NCBI GenBank assembly: GCA_018674025.1
Contig: JABHBC010000241.1
Coordinates: 1-33,349 of the forward strand
DNA from: Flavobacteriaceae bacterium
GTDB lineage: Bacteria; Bacteroidota; Bacteroidia; Flavobacteriales; Flavobacteriaceae
DNA length: 33,349 bases
Direction: 5' to 3'
The position numbers and the translations under genes were made by a program. Position 1 is the first letter of the stretch; each line of letters opens with the position of its first letter. Under the pieces are notes generated by a model. That model had not been told where the DNA came from. It made no database searches and saw only the letters and a program-made list of their open reading frames with translations. Below are positions 8,746 through 16,984 of the stretch, one piece after another.

Positions 8746-9651
8746 TTAATATGTATATTTTGAAAGGTCTGGTCTGTTTTTTAAACTACTTTCTATTATT
8801 TTTATAACTTTTTTTCTTTCGTCTCCGTCAAGGGGTAATCTAGGTGGTCTTACATTTTCAGTCCCAATTCCAGTGTACGTTTCAGCTAGCTTTATATTTT
8901 GTACTAGTTTTGAATTAATGTCTAATTCAAGAAGAGGTAGAAACCATCGATATATTTCTAATGCATCAGAAATATATCCAGCTTTTTGTAATTTATAAAT
9001 TGCTACAGTCTCATTTGGAAAAGCATCAACTAATCCAGCTATCCATCCATGAGCTCCCATTAATAAACTTTCTAATGCAAGTGTATCAACGCCGGTCATA
9101 ATTTTTAGCCTATTCCCAAAATAATTTATAATTCTAGTTACATTGGAAATATCTCTAGTAGATTCTTTTACAGCTTGAATATTTTCACATTCCAATAATT
9201 GATCAAACATTTCTAATGTAACTTCAATTTTATAATCCACTGGATTATTATAAATCATAATTGGTAATGAAGTACTTTGAGCAATAGATTTAAAATACTT
9301 GACAGTTTCATCATCACTAGCTTTGTATCTCATTGGGGGTAAAATCATTAATCCTGAAGCACCATCCTTTTCAGCACTTATCGCAGACCTAATAGCTTCA
9401 CTAGTAGATTGCTCTGCAATATTCATTAAAACCGGAATTTTATTTTCAGTAATTAAAATGGTGTTTTTTATTAATTCGCTTTTTTCGAAACTAGTCAAAG
9501 TGCTAGCTTCACCCAATGTACCTCCTAAAACAATTCCACTAACTCCTGCATCAATTTGAGCTTGAATATTTACATCAAACATTTTGAAATCTAGCTGATC
9601 ATCATTTGTAAATTTTGTAGTTACAGCTGGCATAACTCCTTCCCATTTCAT
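8746..9651 (-). CDS. DapA/DHDPS-family aldolase-like enzyme, probably 1-pyrroline-4-hydroxy-2-carboxylate deaminase
   Basis: The 301-residue protein is a full-length class I DapA-family TIM barrel. Visible elements are GGTLGE (the usual GTTGE position), Tyr134 in IMIYNNP, Schiff-base Lys162 in AVKESTRD, and TGVD. Members include dihydrodipicolinate synthase, KDG aldolase, N-acetylneuraminate lyase and the hydroxyproline-pathway deaminase. The operon strongly favours the last: it removes ammonia and water from 1-pyrroline-4-hydroxy-2-carboxylate to give alpha-ketoglutarate semialdehyde. It is the first gene of the five-gene operon, and the aldehyde dehydrogenase follows after one base. Only 36 bases separate it from the end of hemW, and no clear promoter is visible in them, so transcription may begin inside hemW or read through from it. 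Confidence 0.85.
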   Translation of the reverse strand: MKWEGVMPAVTTKFTNDDQLDFKMFDVNIQAQIDAGVSGIVLGGTLGEASTLTSFEKSELIKNTILITENKIPVLMNIAEQSTSEAIRSAISAEKDGASGLMILPPMRYKASDDETVKYFKSIAQSTSLPIMIYNNPVDYKIEVTLEMFDQLLECENIQAVKESTRDISNVTRIINYFGNRLKIMTGVDTLALESLLMGAHGWIAGLVDAFPNETVAIYKLQKAGYISDALEIYRWFLPLLELDINSKLVQNIKLAETYTGIGTENVRPPRLPLDGDERKKVIKIIESSLKNRPDLSKYTY

Positions 9652-9687
9652 AATTTATATTTTTTTAATAAAGTTATATTTTTTATT

Positions 9688-10815
9688 TTAATTTAACATA
9701 AATAAATCTGATGCAATACCATCAGATAAAAACTTACCTTTTCTTGTAATATATAAATATTTGTTTTTAATTATTAACAACTCATTATTGATATGATTTT
9801 GAGAGTTTTCAATTATTTGATTTTTATAAATAGTACCAAATTCGTTTTCAATATCAACAAGTGATATCCCTTTATTAGTTCTTAATCCGAACATAACTGT
9901 TTCATTAAATTTATCAATTAATGATAAAGATTCTTTACTATTTGGTAAAACATTATTGTTTAGAGATTCTATATACTTTATATTATTATTAATATTCCAA
10001 AATCTATCATTTCCATTGAATGAGTGAGCTGATGGTCCAATCCCAATATACTTTTTTCTAGTCCAATAAGCCGAATTATTCACGCTGTAGAGTTTGTTTT
10101 TTGCAAAATTAGATAATTCATAATTTTCATAATTGTGATTCTCTAAAATATCTAAAAGGATATAAAATTGCTGCTGAGATTGAGAATCATCAATTGGTGA
10201 GATTATTCCATTATCAATATATTTTTTTAGAGCAGTTTTAGGCTCAACAGTTAAAGCATATGCAGAAATATGAGAAATATTGTGAGATATTAAAATCTCG
10301 ATATTTTCTTTCCATCTAAGGTTATCTAGTCCTGGTATACCATAAATAAGATCAACAGAAATATTATCAAAATATTTAATTGCAGATTTGATACAGTCTA
10401 AGGCTTGATTACTAGTGTGAGATCTATTCATAAGTGTTAAATCTTTTTGAAAAAAAGATTGAACTCCAATACTTAATCTATTTACTCTGGTTTTGGATAA
10501 TTCTAGTATTTTTTTATTGGTCAAATCATCTGGATTAGCTTCTAATGTTATTTCTACAGAATCATTAACAAGATAGTTATCATAGACTGTTTGTATCAAT
10601 GAATTTATTTCTATCGTACTTAATACAGATGGTGTGCCACCACCAAAATAAATAGATTCAATTTTTTTATCTTTTAGTTCTCTTTTTCTTATTAAAATTT
10701 CGTTTTTCAACGAAATAATCATTTGGTCTTTATACTTAAAGGATGTTGAAAAATGAAAATCACAATAATGACAAGCTTTTTTACAAAACGGAATATGAAT
10801 ATAAATTCCTGACAC
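9688..10815 (-). CDS. hemW: HemW, radical SAM heme chaperone (coproporphyrinogen III oxidase-like)
   Basis: The 375-residue protein opens with the radical SAM cluster CKKACHYCDF: Cys11, Cys15 and Cys18 bind the 4Fe-4S cluster, and the Phe at position 20, where HemN has a further Cys, marks HemW. YFGGGTPSVL and IGVQSF are further family motifs. HemW binds heme and is thought to insert it into respiratory proteins; it lacks coproporphyrinogen dehydrogenase activity in characterised members. The start is GTG at 10815, because a TAA lies directly upstream in frame. It sits 28 bases after ruvC in the same direction and is likely co-transcribed with it. Confidence 0.92.
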   Translation of the reverse strand: MSGIYIHIPFCKKACHYCDFHFSTSFKYKDQMIISLKNEILIRKRELKDKKIESIYFGGGTPSVLSTIEINSLIQTVYDNYLVNDSVEITLEANPDDLTNKKILELSKTRVNRLSIGVQSFFQKDLTLMNRSHTSNQALDCIKSAIKYFDNISVDLIYGIPGLDNLRWKENIEILISHNISHISAYALTVEPKTALKKYIDNGIISPIDDSQSQQQFYILLDILENHNYENYELSNFAKNKLYSVNNSAYWTRKKYIGIGPSAHSFNGNDRFWNINNNIKYIESLNNNVLPNSKESLSLIDKFNETVMFGLRTNKGISLVDIENEFGTIYKNQIIENSQNHINNELLIIKNKYLYITRKGKFLSDGIASDLFMLN

Positions 10816-10843
10816 TTAATCTTTCTTATTAATTAAATAAAAA

Positions 10844-11398
10844 TTACTTTTTTAATCTATTCTCGTTTTGTTTAATAAAACTAGACCACCCCGAGTAATT
10901 TTTTTCACCGGTTAATTTTCCAGAATTATAAAAGTGACAAACTGCAGCAGCTAAACCATCAGTAGCATCTAGATTTTTTGGAATTGTTTTTAATTTAAAC
11001 ATTCCTTGAAGCATTCTTGCCACCTGTTCTTTACTAGCATTTCCATTTCCTGTGATGGACATTTTTATTTTTTTTGGCAAATACTCAGTAATTGGAATTT
11101 CCTTGTTTAGTCCAGCTGACATTGCCACTCCTTGAGCTCGACCTAGTTTTAACATACTTTGAACATTCTTACCAAAAAAAGGAGCTTCAATTGCAATTTC
11201 ATCAGGGTGAAATGTTTCAATAAGCTCATTAGTCCTCTCATAAATTAATTTTAATTTCAAATAATGATCTTTATACTTAACTAAATTCAACTCATTAAGT
11301 TGCAAAAAAATCATTTTATTATTTACTACTTTAATAATTCCAAAACCCATAATCGTTGTTCCTGGATCAATTCCCAATATAATTCTCTCTTTAGCCAT
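10844..11398 (-). CDS. ruvC: Crossover junction endodeoxyribonuclease RuvC
   Basis: The 184-residue protein has the RuvC N-terminal catalytic strand IILGIDPGTT (Asp11), IAIEAPFFGKN with the second acidic residue, the conserved LGRAQGVA helix, and a C-terminal ATDGLAAAVCH preceded by Asp, giving the paired aspartates of the active site. It resolves Holliday junctions with RuvAB during recombination and repair. Length is normal for Bacteroidota. It lies nine bases after the small lipoprotein gene and before hemW. Confidence 0.95.
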   Translation of the reverse strand: MAKERIILGIDPGTTIMGFGIIKVVNNKMIFLQLNELNLVKYKDHYLKLKLIYERTNELIETFHPDEIAIEAPFFGKNVQSMLKLGRAQGVAMSAGLNKEIPITEYLPKKIKMSITGNGNASKEQVARMLQGMFKLKTIPKNLDATDGLAAAVCHFYNSGKLTGEKNYSGWSSFIKQNENRLKK

Positions 11399-11407
11399 AG
11401 AAACAGT

Positions 11408-11887
11408 TTAATCAGTTGTTGATATTAGTATAGGTAAAATAAACTTTGTTTTTACCGGTTGTCCTCTTTTTATTGCAGGATATAACTTTGGCAAATCTGA
11501 AACTGTGTGTTTAAAAATAGAGTCTATTAATACATTTAATTCAGAAATCACACTTTCATTAGATAGTTCACTTAAAACTATATCTCCTTTGTTAGTAACA
11601 TTAAAATTAATGATTAAAGTGTCTGACAAAGATGAATTAACAACTACAGAATTATTAATTAAATTGGATTGTAAATTAGAGGTTATAGTATTCACAAAAC
11701 AATCAAAGTTAGATTCTTTATTGATGATTGTATCACAATTTTGAAATCTAGGGTAGGTGTCGACATCATTCCAATTAAATGTTTTTAAATCATTTGAAAC
11801 TAAATCTTCAACAACAAGTTCTTTGTTAGAAGTAAAATCACAAGAAAAGAAAATTAAAAATAAAATATAATTAATATAAAATTTCAT
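11408..11887 (-). CDS. Small lipoprotein with a TonB C-terminal-like domain
   Basis: The 159-residue product has a short signal peptide ending in a lipobox (LIFFSC, Cys16), so it is a predicted lipoprotein. Residues ~45-155 resemble the C-terminal periplasmic domain of Bacteroidota energy-transducer TonB proteins. There is a pair of Cys residues (in FQNCD and FDCFVN), a central FNVTNKGDI strand, and an ending LPKLYPAIKRGQPVKTKFILPI that matches the usual LP.L.P....G.PV...F.LPI pattern. It lacks the transmembrane helix and proline-rich linker of true TonB, so it may be a stand-alone domain of unknown role. It is followed nine bases later by ruvC. The similarity is recognised by pattern only. 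Confidence 0.65.
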   Translation of the reverse strand: MKFYINYILFLIFFSCDFTSNKELVVEDLVSNDLKTFNWNDVDTYPRFQNCDTIINKESNFDCFVNTITSNLQSNLINNSVVVNSSLSDTLIINFNVTNKGDIVLSELSNESVISELNVLIDSIFKHTVSDLPKLYPAIKRGQPVKTKFILPILISTTD

Positions 11888-11972
11888 ATGCTAAAATGTA
11901 GTTTCAAATTACAAAAAATATAAACTAATATCATGTATGATTATTAATTATATTTATTAAATATTATAAATT

Positions 11973-12470
11973 ATGACTTATATATTATTAATTATTTCAA
12001 TTATATTAATTATAACTGGTCTGGTGGCAAGTTTTGTCCCAATAATTCCAGGACCAATAACTGGCTGGTTTGGCCTCTTTGTTATTTCTCAAGTTGAAGG
12101 GTTTTCAACAAGCAGTACTTTACTTACAATTACATTTATAGTTGCAATCGTAATTTTTATAGTTGACTACTTTGTTCCTATTATAGGTTCTAAATATTTT
12201 GGAGGAAGTAAATATGGTGTTATTGGCACTACTGTTGGGCTTTTAGTGGGTCTTTTTAGCCCGATTCCTTTTGGAATAATTATAGGAGCTTTTGTTGGAG
12301 CGCTAATTGGAGAATATATAGGTGGGAAAAATATAAATGAAGGGATTAAGCCGGCAATAGGTTCATTAATTGGCATTATTACATCATCTATTATAAAATT
12401 TATAACAGGATTTGCTTTTTTGATAATTTACATTAGAATAATATCTACTAATTGGGCATTATTATTTTGA
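11973..12470 (+). CDS. DUF456 family membrane protein
   Basis: The 165-residue, very hydrophobic protein has about four membrane segments. The N-terminal VPIIPGPITGWFGL is the DUF456 signature, and a glycine-rich zipper-like stretch (GVIGTTVGLLVGLF, then GAFVGALIGEYIGG) follows. Function is unknown for the family. It is the only + strand gene between the fusion gene and rpsP. It starts 85 bases from the divergent lipoprotein gene and overlaps the end of the convergent LacI regulator gene by nine bases. Confidence 0.85.
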   Translation: MTYILLIISIILIITGLVASFVPIIPGPITGWFGLFVISQVEGFSTSSTLLTITFIVAIVIFIVDYFVPIIGSKYFGGSKYGVIGTTVGLLVGLFSPIPFGIIIGAFVGALIGEYIGGKNINEGIKPAIGSLIGIITSSIIKFITGFAFLIIYIRIISTNWALLF

Positions 12471-13502
12471 AGATCCGCTTTCGGTAGTTGTTGGGATAAT
12501 TTCTGTAACAAAAGTATAGTCAGTTGTTTTACTGTTAATTCTACTAATTAATAATTCAGCGGCCCTTTGTCCAATTTGAACAGCATGTTGGTTAATTATT
12601 GTTAGTTTTGGATAAGAAAGCATCGATATTAATTTATCACCAAAACCTACAATTGACAATTCTTTTGGAACCTTGATATTCAATTTTGATGCTATATTTA
12701 TTGAAATAACCCCAGATAAATTATCAGCTGCTATTATTGCGTCTAAATCATTATTATCTAACAAAAATTGTTCTATATTTTTATGAACATCTGCATCATA
12801 AAAAGGTTTCATTGAAGAGTTATTAGTTTGATTAGTAAGATTTAAAACTAGATTACTATCAAATTTTCCAAAAAAATCAACAGATGCTTTTCTAAAGCCA
12901 TTAGTTCTTAATTTACCTACATTTAAATTAGATATTGAAGAAATGAATCCAATTTTACGACGACCCAATTTAGCTAAACTTTTTACCTCATTATAAATAG
13001 CATCAAAATCATCAATTATAACTTTATCGCAACTAATTTTATCGGTAATTCTATCAAACATTACAACCGGAATATCTTTAAGTGTAATATTTTTTATGTG
13101 GCCAAAATCATTTTTATTTATGGTTTCTTCAGACAAGGCTAATAAAACTCCATCAACTGTCCCAGAAGCAAGTATGTTTAAATAATCAATTTCTTTAACT
13201 AATGACTCTTTAGAAGAGTAAATTATTATATCATAACCTGTATCTTCAGCAGCTTTTTGGATTCCATGGAGAACTTTTGCATAAAATCTATTTAAAATAT
13301 CTGGAATAATAACACCAAGAGTAAAAGTCTTATTATTTTTTAGACTTAGGGCAATTTTATTTCTTTTGTAATTTAATTCTTTAGCTAAATTTTGAATTTT
13401 ATTTATAGTCTCTTCACTAATCTCATCACTATTATTGAGAGCTTTAGAAACTGTCGAAACAGAAACATTTAATTTATTAGCTAATTGTTTTAAGGTTATC
13501 AT
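12462..13502 (-). CDS. LacI-family transcriptional regulator of the glucan utilization locus
   Basis: The 346-residue protein has an N-terminal LacI helix-turn-helix (ITLKQLANKLNVSVSTVSKAL, in residues 2-22) with hinge region to ~residue 60. A periplasmic-binding-protein-like sensor domain follows (TLGVIIPDILNRFYAKVLHGI onward; VDGVLLALSEE; ELSIVGFGD near the end). It is the last gene of the PUL, five bases after the GH3 gene, so it is very likely co-expressed and autoregulated. It probably represses or activates the susC promoter in response to a small sugar released from the glucan. A LacI-like palindrome upstream of susC (24716-24729) is a candidate target. Confidence 0.9.
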   Translation of the reverse strand: MITLKQLANKLNVSVSTVSKALNNSDEISEETINKIQNLAKELNYKRNKIALSLKNNKTFTLGVIIPDILNRFYAKVLHGIQKAAEDTGYDIIIYSSKESLVKEIDYLNILASGTVDGVLLALSEETINKNDFGHIKNITLKDIPVVMFDRITDKISCDKVIIDDFDAIYNEVKSLAKLGRRKIGFISSISNLNVGKLRTNGFRKASVDFFGKFDSNLVLNLTNQTNNSSMKPFYDADVHKNIEQFLLDNNDLDAIIAADNLSGVISINIASKLNIKVPKELSIVGFGDKLISMLSYPKLTIINQHAVQIGQRAAELLISRINSKTTDYTFVTEIIPTTTESGSSK

Positions 13503-13507
13503 TACTT

Positions 13508-15775
13508 TTAATTAATTAAATCAAATGATTTGTTTTCCTTAACATCAGAATCTCCCCCAATGAAAACACTGAATTTTCCATTTTCTGATTCCCAGCGATC
13601 ATTTGCGGTATAATATAATAACTTAGAATTATCAATTTCAAAACTAACTTCTTTAGTTTCTCCAGGGTTTAATTCTAGAAGCTCAAAACCTTTTAACTCT
13701 TTAACAGGTCTCGCAAGACTTCCATAATGATCTCTTATGTACATTTGTACTACTTCCTTGCCTTTAACTTTTCCTGTGTTAGTAATTTTCACACTAGCAA
13801 TGATAGTGTCATCTCTTGTGATTTCCTTTGAACTTAGAGAAAAATCTGAATAGCTAAAACTAGTATAACTTAATCCGTATCCAAAAGGATATAATGGACT
13901 ATTTTCAACATCAGCATAAGTTGATTTTGTAACCTCTGCAGAAGAAGCTCCTGGTCTTCCAGTTTTTTTATAATTGTAATAAAGTGGAACTTGTCCTACA
14001 TTTCTTGGAAACGACATCGTTAATTTTCCACTAGGGTTATAATTTCCATACAATACTTCTGCAATAGCATTTCCAGACTGTGTTCCTAAGTGCCAAGTTT
14101 CTAGAATTGCAGGAATATTTTCATCAGCCCAAGTTAAATTTAAGGGTCTTCCATTCATTAATACTAAAACTATATTTTTATTTACTTTATAGACTTCTTC
14201 TAATAATTCTTGTTGTAAACCTGGTAACCCTAACTCAGTTCTACTTCTACCTTCCCCTGATTGAAAACCTTCTTCGCCTAGAACCATAACAACTATATCT
14301 GCAGATTTGGCAGCTATTTTAGCCTCTTTAAAACCGGTTTTATCTTTATGATTTAGTTTAACTCTATTATGAAAGTTAGTTTCTCCATAGTATAAATCAA
14401 CTCCCTTTTTATATGTAATAGAATTATTTCCATAGTTTTCTAATCCCTCTAATACAGTTACAGCAGTATTGCTTTCTCCAGCACCTCTCCAATTTCCAAG
14501 TGGACTATTATTATCATCAGCTAAATGTCCAATCAAAGTAATTTTCTGACCATTCTTATTAATTGGTAACAAAGAGTTTTCATTTTTTAGTAACACAATT
14601 GATTTTTTAGCCATATCTAATGCCGCTAAATTATTTTCTTTACTTCCAATTACAGTTTTTTCTCTTTCTAAATCACAATATTTATACGGATCTTCAAAAA
14701 GACCTAAATCATATTTAACCCCCAAAATCCTTTTTACAGCATCATCAATGACACTAATATCTACTTTCCCATCTGCAACTAAACCTTGTAATTCTCTAAC
14801 GTAAAGACTTGATTCCATGTCCATATCTGATCCAGCATTAGCTGCAAGCTCTGCGGCATGTACCCCATCTTTAGCGTATCCATGTGGAATCATTTCACCT
14901 ATAGAACCCCAGTCAGAAACAACAAACCCTTCAAATCCCCAGTCTCCTTTTAAAATATCTCTTTGCAAAAATTTACTTCCTGTAGCCGGAACTTCATTTA
15001 ATGTATTAAATGCATTCATAAAAGTACTTACACCTGCATCAAGCGCAGCTTTAAATGGAGGTAAAACATTATTATAAAGTGTATATTTATTTATGTCTGC
15101 AGTGTTATAATCTCTACCAGCTTCTGGAAACCCATAGGCAGCAAAATGTTTAGCACAAGCAGCAATTGTTGAAAAATCCGATAAATTTTCCCCCTGAAAT
15201 CCATTAACTCTGGCTGCAGCAATAACACTTCCTAAATAAGTGTCTTCTCCAGCTCCTTCCATAACTCTACCCCATCTAGCATCTCGATAAATATCAACCA
15301 TTGGAGCAAAAGTCCAGTTTAAGCCGGCTGCAGCTGCTTCTACAGCTGCAATTCTTGCAGATTTTTCAATGGCTTTAATGTCCCAACTCGCTGATTCAGC
15401 TAGTGGAATCGGACTAATAGTTTTATACCCATGAATAACATCAAAACCAAAGATTAATGGAATACCAAGTCTTGTTTCTTCAACAGCAATTTTTTGAAGT
15501 GCGGATACATTTTTAACTCCTGTAACATTTAACATAGAGCCAACCAAACCATTTCTCAAGTCGTCATACCTTCCTTTCTCATAACCTTTTTTTGGAAGAG
15601 GTCCTGTGGCATCCCAAAATCCGTTATATTGATTCATTTGGCCTACTTTTTCGTCTAAAGTCATTTTAGACATTAGGTCACTTATAAATATTTCTTTTTC
15701 AGAAACAGATTCATTACAACTGTAATTAAAAACTATAGTTGCTACTAAAATTATTTGTAAAAATTTTGATTTCAT
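13508..15775 (-). CDS. GH3 family beta-glucosidase, lipoprotein (BglX-like)
   Basis: The 755-residue protein has a lipoprotein signal peptide (lipobox Cys20 in FNYSC). The GH3 N-terminal barrel begins near residue 32 (MTLDEKVGQM), with KHFAAYG and the nucleophile Asp288 in GFVVSDWG. The C-terminal alpha/beta sandwich (MVLGEEGFQSGEGRSR region) and a fibronectin III-like domain (residues ~660-750, NTGKVKGKEVVQMYI) complete the standard BglX architecture. Likely role: removing glucose from the ends of beta-1,3/1,6-gluco-oligosaccharides made by the neighbouring GH16, in the periplasm or on the outer membrane. It follows GH16 by 25 bases. Exact linkage preference cannot be read from sequence. Confidence 0.93.
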   Translation of the reverse strand: MKSKFLQIILVATIVFNYSCNESVSEKEIFISDLMSKMTLDEKVGQMNQYNGFWDATGPLPKKGYEKGRYDDLRNGLVGSMLNVTGVKNVSALQKIAVEETRLGIPLIFGFDVIHGYKTISPIPLAESASWDIKAIEKSARIAAVEAAAAGLNWTFAPMVDIYRDARWGRVMEGAGEDTYLGSVIAAARVNGFQGENLSDFSTIAACAKHFAAYGFPEAGRDYNTADINKYTLYNNVLPPFKAALDAGVSTFMNAFNTLNEVPATGSKFLQRDILKGDWGFEGFVVSDWGSIGEMIPHGYAKDGVHAAELAANAGSDMDMESSLYVRELQGLVADGKVDISVIDDAVKRILGVKYDLGLFEDPYKYCDLEREKTVIGSKENNLAALDMAKKSIVLLKNENSLLPINKNGQKITLIGHLADDNNSPLGNWRGAGESNTAVTVLEGLENYGNNSITYKKGVDLYYGETNFHNRVKLNHKDKTGFKEAKIAAKSADIVVMVLGEEGFQSGEGRSRTELGLPGLQQELLEEVYKVNKNIVLVLMNGRPLNLTWADENIPAILETWHLGTQSGNAIAEVLYGNYNPSGKLTMSFPRNVGQVPLYYNYKKTGRPGASSAEVTKSTYADVENSPLYPFGYGLSYTSFSYSDFSLSSKEITRDDTIIASVKITNTGKVKGKEVVQMYIRDHYGSLARPVKELKGFELLELNPGETKEVSFEIDNSKLLYYTANDRWESENGKFSVFIGGDSDVKENKSFDLIN

Positions 15776-15800
15776 TTATTATATATTTTTTGTTGGTACT

Positions 15801-16895
15801 TTAATTATTGTAAACTCTTATATAATCAACTTCCATAGTTGATTCGATAAAATTTGGATCTATATCAAACCAGGATCCTCCCATAGCTATATTTAAAATA
15901 AAAAATTGAGGTGCATCAAATGGCCAATTTTCAATATTTTTAGGAGAGGGATTATAAGTGTAGTACAAATTATCATCAATGAAAAATTGTATTTTTTCAG
16001 ATGTCCAATTTATCGAATAGATATGAAATTCGTTGAAGTCACTGACATTTACGTGACCATTGGTCCATGTATCTCCATGACTATAGGGAGTGTGAATAGA
16101 TCCTGCAACAACTGTTGGATTATGACCCCAGTGCTCCATTATATCAATTTCTCCACATTCAGGCCAACCTACACTAGTATGATTAGCTCCCAGCATCCAA
16201 AGGGCCGGCCATGTTCCTTGACCCTCTGGTAATTTCGCTCTTATATCAACTCTACCATATTGAAATTCAAACTTATTTCTTGAAATTAACCTAGCAGAAG
16301 TATAATTGTGACCTTGGTAAGCTTCAGTTTTTGCAGTGATTTTCAAAACTCCATCCTCTACTTTTGAATTATCTAACCTACTAGTATAATATTGAGATTC
16401 ACCATTTCCCCAACCCCATTCTCCATTTCCAATTTCATGAGTCCAATTATTATTATTAACTGCTCCAGTTTCATTGAATTCCTCAGACCAAATTAATCCA
16501 GCTGATGTATCATCATTAACATATACAGAAACAGATTGAAAATCTATAACATAGTTATCAGTCTCAGAAAAAGCATATACATAAACAGTGTAATTGTTCA
16601 GACCTGGGGTTGTGTATGTGAATTCAACATTACCACTAGCACTTTCTACAACCTCTCCATTACCAAATCGAAATTCATAATTTATAGCGTCTGTTGCAGA
16701 TGCAGAACAGCTTATAACCCCACTACCATCGCCATTTAAATTATCAATGTTTTGTCCAACAATATCAATTGTTAAATTTAAGTTTGAAGGAATAATCTCT
16801 TCAATAGTCGTTCCTATATTTTCTCCTCCATTGCTAGACTTTTCACTCGAACATGAAGTGGTTAACAAAAGAATAAGTGTGATTAAACGAAACAT
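15801..16895 (-). CDS. PKD-GH16 laminarinase-like endo-beta-glucanase, lipoprotein
   Basis: The 364-residue lipoprotein (lipobox Cys15 in LLTTSC) has one PKD-like domain (residues ~35-130) and a GH16 domain (~133-364). The catalytic motif GEIDIMEH places nucleophile Glu249, Asp251 and acid/base Glu254; the inserted Met in ExDxME is usual for laminarinases rather than kappa-carrageenases or agarases. LWMLGANHTSVGWPECGE upstream is also laminarinase-like. It should cleave beta-1,3-glucan at the cell surface for SusCD import. The PKD domain resembles that of the next upstream gene. A strong hairpin at 16925-16960 lies just upstream of its start and may reduce or time its expression. Confidence 0.93.
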   Translation of the reverse strand: MFRLITLILLLTTSCSSEKSSNGGENIGTTIEEIIPSNLNLTIDIVGQNIDNLNGDGSGVISCSASATDAINYEFRFGNGEVVESASGNVEFTYTTPGLNNYTVYVYAFSETDNYVIDFQSVSVYVNDDTSAGLIWSEEFNETGAVNNNNWTHEIGNGEWGWGNGESQYYTSRLDNSKVEDGVLKITAKTEAYQGHNYTSARLISRNKFEFQYGRVDIRAKLPEGQGTWPALWMLGANHTSVGWPECGEIDIMEHWGHNPTVVAGSIHTPYSHGDTWTNGHVNVSDFNEFHIYSINWTSEKIQFFIDDNLYYTYNPSPKNIENWPFDAPQFFILNIAMGGSWFDIDPNFIESTMEVDYIRVYNN

Positions 16896-16924
16896 GATTA
16901 AATTTTAAGGTCATAAATATAATT

Positions 16925-16960
16925 AAAAAGAGAGAAATAAATAATCATTTCTCTCTTTTT
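16925..16960 (-). terminator. Intra-operon hairpin, probable rho-independent terminator or attenuator
   Basis: A perfect 13-base inverted repeat (AAAAAGAGAGAAA and its complement) flanks a 10-base loop, and the stem ends in a run of Ts on both strands. It lies 25 bases after the stop of the PKD lipoprotein gene and 29 bases before the GH16 start. It would end most transcripts after the SusC/SusD/binding-protein genes and let part through to GH16, GH3 and the regulator. A near-consensus TATATTTA just after the hairpin on the - strand could be a weak -7 element for GH16. Confidence 0.7.
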
Positions 16961-16984
16961 AAAATATTATTATGTTATAATGTA

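Noticed and set aside
8746..9651. Dihydrodipicolinate synthase for lysine biosynthesis
   Set aside because: The fold fits, but the placement with 4HypE and KGSA dehydrogenase makes the hydroxyproline-pathway deaminase far more likely.
16141..16160. GH16 as agarase or carrageenase
   Set aside because: The active site is of the EIDIME type found in laminarinases, and the PUL has GH3 beta-glucosidase and no sulfatases.
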